11,321 nt of DNA from Selenomonadaceae bacterium UBA3796 (GTDB lineage Bacteria; Bacillota; Negativicutes; Selenomonadales; Selenomonadaceae): assembly GCA_002369175.1 (NCBI GenBank), contig DFES01000229.1, positions 1 to 11,321 on the forward strand, given 5' to 3'. The notes under the pieces were generated by a model. That model did not search any database. It was not told where the DNA came from and saw only the letters and a program-made list of their open reading frames with translations. Of the stretch, positions 6,042 to 11,321 are shown in pieces. The position numbers were made by a program, and so were the translations under genes. Numbering within the stretch: position 1 is the stretch's first letter; every line of letters begins with the position of its first letter.

Positions 6042-8429
6042 GTGGATGATTGCATGGATTGCTGTGAGTATCGGGATGTTGTTATCACTCCATTTCTCGT
6101 GCCGAAGGCACATTATACGAACCCATCCCTGATCGGTAACATATCTGTGGACATACCATATGCGGGTCATTGGCAGTTTCGGAAGAGAACATCTCGCAGA
6201 TGCAGGATAGGGGTGGAAGAGGCTCAATATACCGTGGAGGAGCCCTGTATTTATTGCGGATATCTTTTTCCAGGATATGGGCACTTCATACTTGAGAGCT
6301 TGGCCATGCTTTATTTCATAAAGAGGATGCCTGCACACTACAAGCTGGTATTTTCTTATGCTGCGGAAGGCGGGATCAAGGCTTACCAAAAGGATATTCT
6401 TGAAAAGCTGGGGATAGGCTTTCGGCGGATAAGTGTTATCAAGGACGTTGCTTTGTTCAGGCGAATTTGGATTCCCCCTGCGGGGTATGCATTGGGGAGC
6501 TGGTGGCTCGATGCACAGCAAAAGTCGCTGGAGATTATCGATAGCAGCCCTGTACAGGGAAGGAACCTCTATATATCGAGAAGCAAGTATCGGCCTGGGA
6601 GAGGAGCCGTCAACGAGGATAAGCTGGAAGAGATTCTTCTTTCCAGGGGATGGCGGATTATGTATCCCGAGAAGCTTTCGTTCATGGAGCAAATAAAGGA
6701 ACTGGCCGATGCGGAAACCGTGTTCTGCATCTCTGGATCGGCACTGCATTCCATTGTGTTCCTGGGAAATATCAAGTCGCGGTTTATCGTGATTCCACGG
6801 GGGCATGGCACGACATACAACATGATTGCAGAGGCCAAAGCCATCAAGGAATACTATCTTTTCGATGTCCCCAAGGAAGACTTGACACCGAATATCAAAA
6901 ATCCCGTCAGCAAAACAGTATCCCTGGATATACGGTTCATTGAAAAGATTTTGGAGGATACCAGCGATTTTCGTAATCTTGGAAAATCGGCTCAGTATTT
7001 CCGGAATCCCCAAAAAGTAATGTTTGACTACAGAACGGCTATGGAAGAGCCGTATCCCTTCTCCGAAGAGGATCATGCTGTGTACAGGATTCTGTATGCC
7101 GATTTCCAAGGAAAGACAACCCAGGTGCATCACTGCGTCGTGGATGCGATGGCGAGAAATCTGGTTCCGGAATACGCGGCCGGGAAAATATTTGGAATGT
7201 TGGCTCCGTTGGATATGGAGCTTTCCATACGTTTTCTGGAGCATGTGCTGTCCAGGTTTCCACGCACGAAAGATGCGACCAGGTACATGGATCAAATCTG
7301 TGAAGCATGCAACAAAACCGGTGACGGGCAACAGATGCAGAAAGACGCTGTCTATCGGATGGCGGGCATGGAGGAAATGAAGCGCGGAAACTATTTGCTT
7401 GCGGTTCGCTTCCTCAGCACGGCGCTGAAGCAGGGAGGAGTTCTGGCAATCAGAGGCACCATATCGGAAATATACAACAGGATTGGAATGTACAGGGAAG
7501 CCGTATCCTATTCCCAGGAAACAGTTGATCTTACGAATGGTTCGGCGTGGTCATATGTACATCTGGCAATTTCGTATTACAACAGAAAGGACTTTGCCAG
7601 AGCACATGAAAGCATCATGCGCGCCTCGGAGGCTGCGCCGGAGAATCCATGGTGTCTTAAGTGGAAGAAACGGATCCTGAAGAGCTGCCAGAACCTTCCG
7701 GAGGAGGGGAAAGGGACAGCTGTCTGGCCGGAATGTGGTTCCGGGGAGGATGAGATCGATATGATGCGGCAATTGCTTTGGGAACAGAAATACCGCAATG
7801 CGGTTATGGATTCGGAGTGGCTTTTGAAAAAGTCCATTTTCCCTGGGGATGGGACGGATGCAGAAGTTGGCTATCATTTCTTTTATTTTCTTTATCGTAT
7901 TATGGACGAGTACCACCCAAGAAATATTTTGGAGTTTAATTTTGGGCAGTCGACAAAGATGATCGCGCAATATGCCGCTGGGAGGCAGGCAAGGCATGTC
8001 GTACTGGAGCAAAGCCGGAGCAGGGTGGAACATTTTCTTCCGCTTTGGGGGATTCCCTGGAAGAATACAATTGTTTATGGATTGCCATTGCAGGAGGCTC
8101 ACATGAAGGGCAAGACGGGAGTTGCATATCAGGAGTTTGATCGTGCATCCGGTTCGTCACAGTACGACCTTGTGGTGATGAAGTGCCCATCTGGAAAGGA
8201 TATCCGGATCCATATGGATCTTCTGCCAAGGCTTCCCGGAATTTTGCATAAGGACTTTGCAATCCTTATGGATCATGTTGAGGATGACTGCGGAAAAATG
8301 GTGCGCCAATGCATTGTGGAAACTCTCAAGAAAAATGGCATCGGCATTATTCAGAAAGATATTCGGGGATTTCCCTCTGATGCATGCGTGCTTGCATCGG
8401 AGGGATGGGAGTACGTGAGGGAATACTGA
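6042..8429 (+). CDS. GT61 (DUF563) glycosyltransferase fused to TPR-like repeats and a methyltransferase-like domain
   Basis: The protein has 795 residues. Residues 60-310 resemble the GT61/DUF563 family: GYGHFILESL (78-87), LYISRSKYRPGRG (176-188), then NEDKLEEIL and SGSALHS (231-237) in place of the family's usual GxHGAAL-type motif. Residues about 430-548 are paired amphipathic helices with TPR character (GNYLLAVRFLSTAL, GMYREAVSYSQE, KDFARAHESIMRA). Residues about 612-795 resemble a class I SAM-dependent methyltransferase-like fold: ILEFNFGQST (629-638) in the cofactor-loop position and YDLVVMKCPSG (708-718) where relatives usually have an acidic, DGP-like motif. These changes leave methyltransferase activity doubtful. 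It follows gene 3 by 6 bases and starts at GTG. A sampled stretch is visibly more AT-rich than genes 1-3, which may mean separate acquisition. The acceptor and sugar cannot be told from sequence. Confidence 0.8.
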   Translation: MDDCMDCCEYRDVVITPFLVPKAHYTNPSLIGNISVDIPYAGHWQFRKRTSRRCRIGVEEAQYTVEEPCIYCGYLFPGYGHFILESLAMLYFIKRMPAHYKLVFSYAAEGGIKAYQKDILEKLGIGFRRISVIKDVALFRRIWIPPAGYALGSWWLDAQQKSLEIIDSSPVQGRNLYISRSKYRPGRGAVNEDKLEEILLSRGWRIMYPEKLSFMEQIKELADAETVFCISGSALHSIVFLGNIKSRFIVIPRGHGTTYNMIAEAKAIKEYYLFDVPKEDLTPNIKNPVSKTVSLDIRFIEKILEDTSDFRNLGKSAQYFRNPQKVMFDYRTAMEEPYPFSEEDHAVYRILYADFQGKTTQVHHCVVDAMARNLVPEYAAGKIFGMLAPLDMELSIRFLEHVLSRFPRTKDATRYMDQICEACNKTGDGQQMQKDAVYRMAGMEEMKRGNYLLAVRFLSTALKQGGVLAIRGTISEIYNRIGMYREAVSYSQETVDLTNGSAWSYVHLAISYYNRKDFARAHESIMRASEAAPENPWCLKWKKRILKSCQNLPEEGKGTAVWPECGSGEDEIDMMRQLLWEQKYRNAVMDSEWLLKKSIFPGDGTDAEVGYHFFYFLYRIMDEYHPRNILEFNFGQSTKMIAQYAAGRQARHVVLEQSRSRVEHFLPLWGIPWKNTIVYGLPLQEAHMKGKTGVAYQEFDRASGSSQYDLVVMKCPSGKDIRIHMDLLPRLPGILHKDFAILMDHVEDDCGKMVRQCIVETLKKNGIGIIQKDIRGFPSDACVLASEGWEYVREY

Positions 8430-8460
8430 CGGCAGTTCAGTTTTTTGGTGGATGAGAGAA

Positions 8461-9879
8461 ATGAAAAAAATCGGCGTAATTATATGCACCTACAACAAAA
8501 AGGAATACGTGCTCAAATGCGTCGCATCCCTTGAACGGCAGAGCTTCCGTGATTTTGGGATCTACGTGGTGGACAATGCCTCTACGGATGGGACCATGGA
8601 GGCCGTGCAGGAGACTTATGGAAGCCTCCTGCATTATCTCTGCCTGCCGGAGAACCTCGGCGGAACCGGCGGGTTCAATGCGGGACTCCGAACGTGCATG
8701 GAAGAGCCCTTTGATTATTTTCTTCTTTTGGATAATGATGTGGTTCTCAAGGAGGACTGCCTGGAAAAGCTTGTTTTCCTTATGGAGCGTCATGGAGATC
8801 TGGGCATCCTGGGCTGCAAGATTCTCCGCATGGACGAGCCGGATACCATTCAGGAGTTTGGCCCTGTTCTGGATCCGGAGAACGTGAACTTCATCCTGCG
8901 TTACCGGGGAGAGAAGGACAGCCTTCCCCTGCCGGAGATTTTGCCCTGCGATTATGTCCCCGCCTGTGCCATGATGGTGCGGCGGGAAGTGGTGGAGCGC
9001 ATCGGCCTCATGCCGGAGGAGAACTTCATCTACTACGATGATATCGAGTGGTGCGTCCGTTGCAGGGAGGCAGGGTGGAAAGTCGCGGCAGCGAACAAGG
9101 CCAAAGCCTGGCACAAGGGAGGCGCAGCCATACAGACGACAACATTCAGCGTCTACTACATCAACCGGAACAAGACAAGATTCTATATGTGCTATTTCCC
9201 GGGGAAATTCCAAACGGAAGAGGAACGCATGGAAGCTATCGGGCACCGGGCAGACGTGATCCTCCGGGATATGTTCGAAGGCTGCTTCGTCTGCAAGCAG
9301 CAGGGCCAGCTGAATGTATTGAAGACCCGCATGGACGCTTTCCTGGATGCCATGGAGGGAAAGACGGGGAAGGCGGAAGCGTGGAAGATCCGCCCCCATG
9401 AGCATACCTATCTGGACAGGTTCAAAGAGGTGATGGGGAAGGCAGGGAAGATTGCCATCCACACGCACGGTGATGAGGCCAACACTTCCCGCGTGCTTTC
9501 CTTTTTGAGGATCGTTGAGCAGGAAAGGGGACAGGCCATGGATATTTCCCTGGTGGACAAGGAGAGCCAGGGAGAAAGCCTCTTCGGACTGACGGTGCTG
9601 CCGGAACTGCCAGGCAGGGAGTCGGACTATGACCATGTGCTGCATGTGTGCAGGCATGTCTATAAGCTGGATCCGGGGAACCTGGAAGGCTCCTATGTGG
9701 ATGGCTGGGGGAACCTCATGCTGGGACAGGAGGATTTTGAGAAGCTGCTTGATTATAGAAAGATGCTGGAAGTTTTCATGCTGTGCTATCGGGAGCGGAT
9801 GGTGCAGGGAATACTCGAAATGTATGGCGCAAGCAACAATAGAGACAAGAGAATGGACGGAAAAGGAATGGTGGATTGA
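8461..9879 (+). CDS. GT2 glycosyltransferase (rhamnosyl/galactofuranosyl-transferase-like) with C-terminal Rossmann-like domain
   Basis: The protein has 472 residues from ATG 8461. The N-terminal GT-A domain shows IGVIICTYNKKEYV, VVDNASTDGT, NLGGTGGFNAG, the metal-binding DND (91-93), DDIEWCVR (193-200) and WHKGG (His218), all typical of WbbL/GlfT-type GT2 enzymes that use nucleotide sugars at the cytoplasmic membrane face. Residues 328-425 look like a second Rossmann-type unit (KIAIHTHG, then DISLVDKESQG, then YDHVLHVCRHVY), similar in layout to the N-terminus of gene 1 but without the glycine-rich loop. ATG 8452 is an alternative start, but GGTGG (8447-8451) abuts it and is better spaced for 8461, where the family's beta-strand begins at once. 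It lies 31 bases after gene 4, and its stop overlaps the next start by one base. The donor sugar is unknown. Confidence 0.85.
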   Translation: MKKIGVIICTYNKKEYVLKCVASLERQSFRDFGIYVVDNASTDGTMEAVQETYGSLLHYLCLPENLGGTGGFNAGLRTCMEEPFDYFLLLDNDVVLKEDCLEKLVFLMERHGDLGILGCKILRMDEPDTIQEFGPVLDPENVNFILRYRGEKDSLPLPEILPCDYVPACAMMVRREVVERIGLMPEENFIYYDDIEWCVRCREAGWKVAAANKAKAWHKGGAAIQTTTFSVYYINRNKTRFYMCYFPGKFQTEEERMEAIGHRADVILRDMFEGCFVCKQQGQLNVLKTRMDAFLDAMEGKTGKAEAWKIRPHEHTYLDRFKEVMGKAGKIAIHTHGDEANTSRVLSFLRIVEQERGQAMDISLVDKESQGESLFGLTVLPELPGRESDYDHVLHVCRHVYKLDPGNLEGSYVDGWGNLMLGQEDFEKLLDYRKMLEVFMLCYRERMVQGILEMYGASNNRDKRMDGKGMVD

Positions 9880-11321
9880 TGGCACTAGCAGATATGAGTG
9901 ACAATATTATACTGCGCGACATACGGATACTGCAGGAATATTTATCTGCGCTGAACCGCATGACAAACCGATTGATTCTGATTTCTGTGAAGGACACGCC
10001 GGGAATCAGATTTACGGAGGATCTTTACAAAAGATGTGCGACATTGGGATTGAAAGTGGATTTAAGAAAAAAGCATTGGCATGGGTATGTGGGGGCTATA
10101 TACAATCATTCCTCCGTTCGTGAGATTCTCGCGGAAAAGGGAGAATGTGCAGAGACGGAATTCCGTCTGCAGACAGGAGAGAACATGCATCTTGTAAGCA
10201 AGCCATTTCCTGCAGGCAACTTGTCGAAGATTGAAATCGATGGCAAGGATTATTCGGTTAATAAGCGTGGACTGAATATCGTTGTATATGATGTTGATAA
10301 TCACTATGTGGTTGATTCAGTATCTTTCGACACACATATACCAGATTTTTCATGCCGCAGAAATCTCGTGGTTGATCCGATACAGCAGTCAATGGATGCT
10401 TATGGGAATTTGGCTAAGATGGTGCAGAAAAATCAGACGAAACTCGTCAACATGGAGTATCTTCTTTTCCACATCAACCATAGATTCCTAGAGGAGCAGG
10501 CACGAAGAAAATTGCAGGCGGGCATACCGCTGAGAGTATTTTTTATTGTAGACGATGCCGCAAAATTTCCTTCGGGAACCGTTTATGAAGAAATGGAAAA
10601 GAAAAAAGCCTTTGAGCCCTACATCTTCATTGTCCATGCCTACGATAAAGCATTTTATTCGGATCCGGAGAAATGGAACGAGACAAAGAGAAGCTTCGCA
10701 TGGTTCCGGGATCATGGGTACCGTACAATTTTGGGATACAACGAAGATCGAAGGCCCATTGGACTGGAATCTTTTTTTCCAGACATCCTATTCATTCAGA
10801 ATCCGAATTTGGGAACATCCCTCTACCAGCCCGTATCCATGAATTACAACTTTCTTACCTGTTATGTCTCCTATGGAATGGGGGTTGTGAATATTTTCTC
10901 TTATCACTATGAGTACCCCGCTAAGAATATATCTTGGAAGATTTTTTCCCAGCATAGGCTGGCTCATGAACTGGCTGTCAGCAGAGCGTCCACCCATGGA
11001 ATCAACTATGTTCTTTCCGGTTACCCGAGACTTGACCTGTACCGGCGCAAGGTGCCTTGCAGGGAACGTGCGGGACGAAAAAAAGTGATTGTGGCGCCTC
11101 ACTGGAGCATACGGCGGACTGGCGAGGTGATCAACATGGCAGTGTTTCATTTGTATCATAAGAAACTGATGGGACTCCTGGATGAATTTCCGGATATTGA
11201 TTTCTGCTTCAAGCCCCATCCGGAGCTGAGAAACCGGATTCGACAGCTGGATAACTTTGGTACGGACATTGGCATGACGTTGGAGGACTATGAAAAATAT
11301 CTGGTGGATTGGGAAGGTCAT
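9879..11321 (+). CDS. Permuted ILEI-like domain fused to a CDP-glycerol glycerophosphotransferase (TagB/TagF)-like domain, 3' end beyond window
   Basis: An open frame from ATG 9879 runs without a stop through the last base (481 codons, incomplete). It shares one base with the preceding TGA; AAAGGA at 9862-9867 is a plausible ribosome site. Residues 30-155 align with the ILEI-like domain of gene 1: LILISVKDTPG, then CATLGL, then DGKDYSVNKRGLNIVVYD (ending at 138) and VVDSVSFDTH (144-153). From about 219 (RVFFIVDDAAKFPSG) it resembles GT-B polyol-phosphate transferases of the TagB/TagF kind: GYPRLD (381-386) and FKPHP (444-448) match the family's GYPR-D and PHP motifs. Such enzymes transfer glycerol- or ribitol-phosphate from CDP-activated donors at the inner membrane face. 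Donor identity is inferred. Sampled base composition is more AT-rich than in genes 1-3. Confidence 0.82.
   Translation, partial: MALADMSDNIILRDIRILQEYLSALNRMTNRLILISVKDTPGIRFTEDLYKRCATLGLKVDLRKKHWHGYVGAIYNHSSVREILAEKGECAETEFRLQTGENMHLVSKPFPAGNLSKIEIDGKDYSVNKRGLNIVVYDVDNHYVVDSVSFDTHIPDFSCRRNLVVDPIQQSMDAYGNLAKMVQKNQTKLVNMEYLLFHINHRFLEEQARRKLQAGIPLRVFFIVDDAAKFPSGTVYEEMEKKKAFEPYIFIVHAYDKAFYSDPEKWNETKRSFAWFRDHGYRTILGYNEDRRPIGLESFFPDILFIQNPNLGTSLYQPVSMNYNFLTCYVSYGMGVVNIFSYHYEYPAKNISWKIFSQHRLAHELAVSRASTHGINYVLSGYPRLDLYRRKVPCRERAGRKKVIVAPHWSIRRTGEVINMAVFHLYHKKLMGLLDEFPDIDFCFKPHPELRNRIRQLDNFGTDIGMTLEDYEKYLVDWEGH

Noticed and set aside
3873..7331. Very long minus-strand open frame (1152 codons) across genes 2-4
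   Set aside because: It crosses three well-supported plus-strand genes with recognised active-site motifs, its translation shows no family-like pattern, and it has no sensible start context. It is a side effect of codon bias on the opposite strand.
8437..9885. Minus-strand open frame of 482 codons covering gene 5 almost exactly
   Set aside because: It mirrors the GT2 gene, which has clear DND/DDIEW/WH motifs on the plus strand. The antisense product (rich in His, Pro and Leu) looks like no protein family.

Overview
The window carries one tightly packed, same-direction (+) gene cluster for a cell-surface polysaccharide. It probably comes from a Firmicute of the Negativicutes type (Selenomonas/Mitsuokella-like). 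That guess rests on the style of the genes (strong AGGAGG/TAAGG ribosome sites, GlfT2-like plus GT61 plus CDP-glycerol-transferase-like enzymes, composition near 50-60% G+C) and is an inference. No rRNA, tRNA, CRISPR array or transposon was seen.

Layout: bases 1-59 look like the tail of an upstream gene. They are followed by a perfect 19-bp hairpin (65-105). Six genes then follow with gaps or overlaps of -4, +4, +6, +31 and -1 bases. (1) 159-2519 is a three-module protein: a Rossmann nucleotide-binding domain, an ILEI/FAM3-like domain in permuted order, and a shortened glycyl-radical-enzyme (PFL-like) domain that has lost its catalytic cysteine and most of its C-terminal half. (2, 3) 2516-4276 and 4281-6035 are tandem paralogues resembling the galactofuranosyltransferase GlfT2, with the active-site motifs intact. 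(4) 6042-8429 is a fusion of a GT61 (DUF563) glycosyltransferase, TPR-like helices and a methyltransferase-like domain. (5) 8461-9879 is a GT2 glycosyltransferase with a C-terminal Rossmann-like module. (6) 9879 to the window end starts with the same permuted ILEI-like domain as gene 1 and continues into a CDP-glycerol glycerophosphotransferase (TagB/TagF)-like domain, cut by the window edge.

How they may work together (inference): genes 2, 3 and 5 would add sugars, with galactofuranose likely for 2 and 3. Gene 4 would add a further sugar and perhaps modify or cap it. Gene 6 would transfer a polyol-phosphate-type unit. Non-enzymatic modules (ILEI-like, Rossmann-like, dead GRE-like) recur across the cluster, with related copies in genes 1/6 and 1/5, which suggests a shared ligand-binding or scaffolding role. 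ILEI-type domains bind glycans in at least one known glycosyltransferase, eukaryotic POMGnT1. The most unusual object is the gene 1 protein, a pyruvate-formate-lyase-like pseudoenzyme embedded in a polysaccharide operon.
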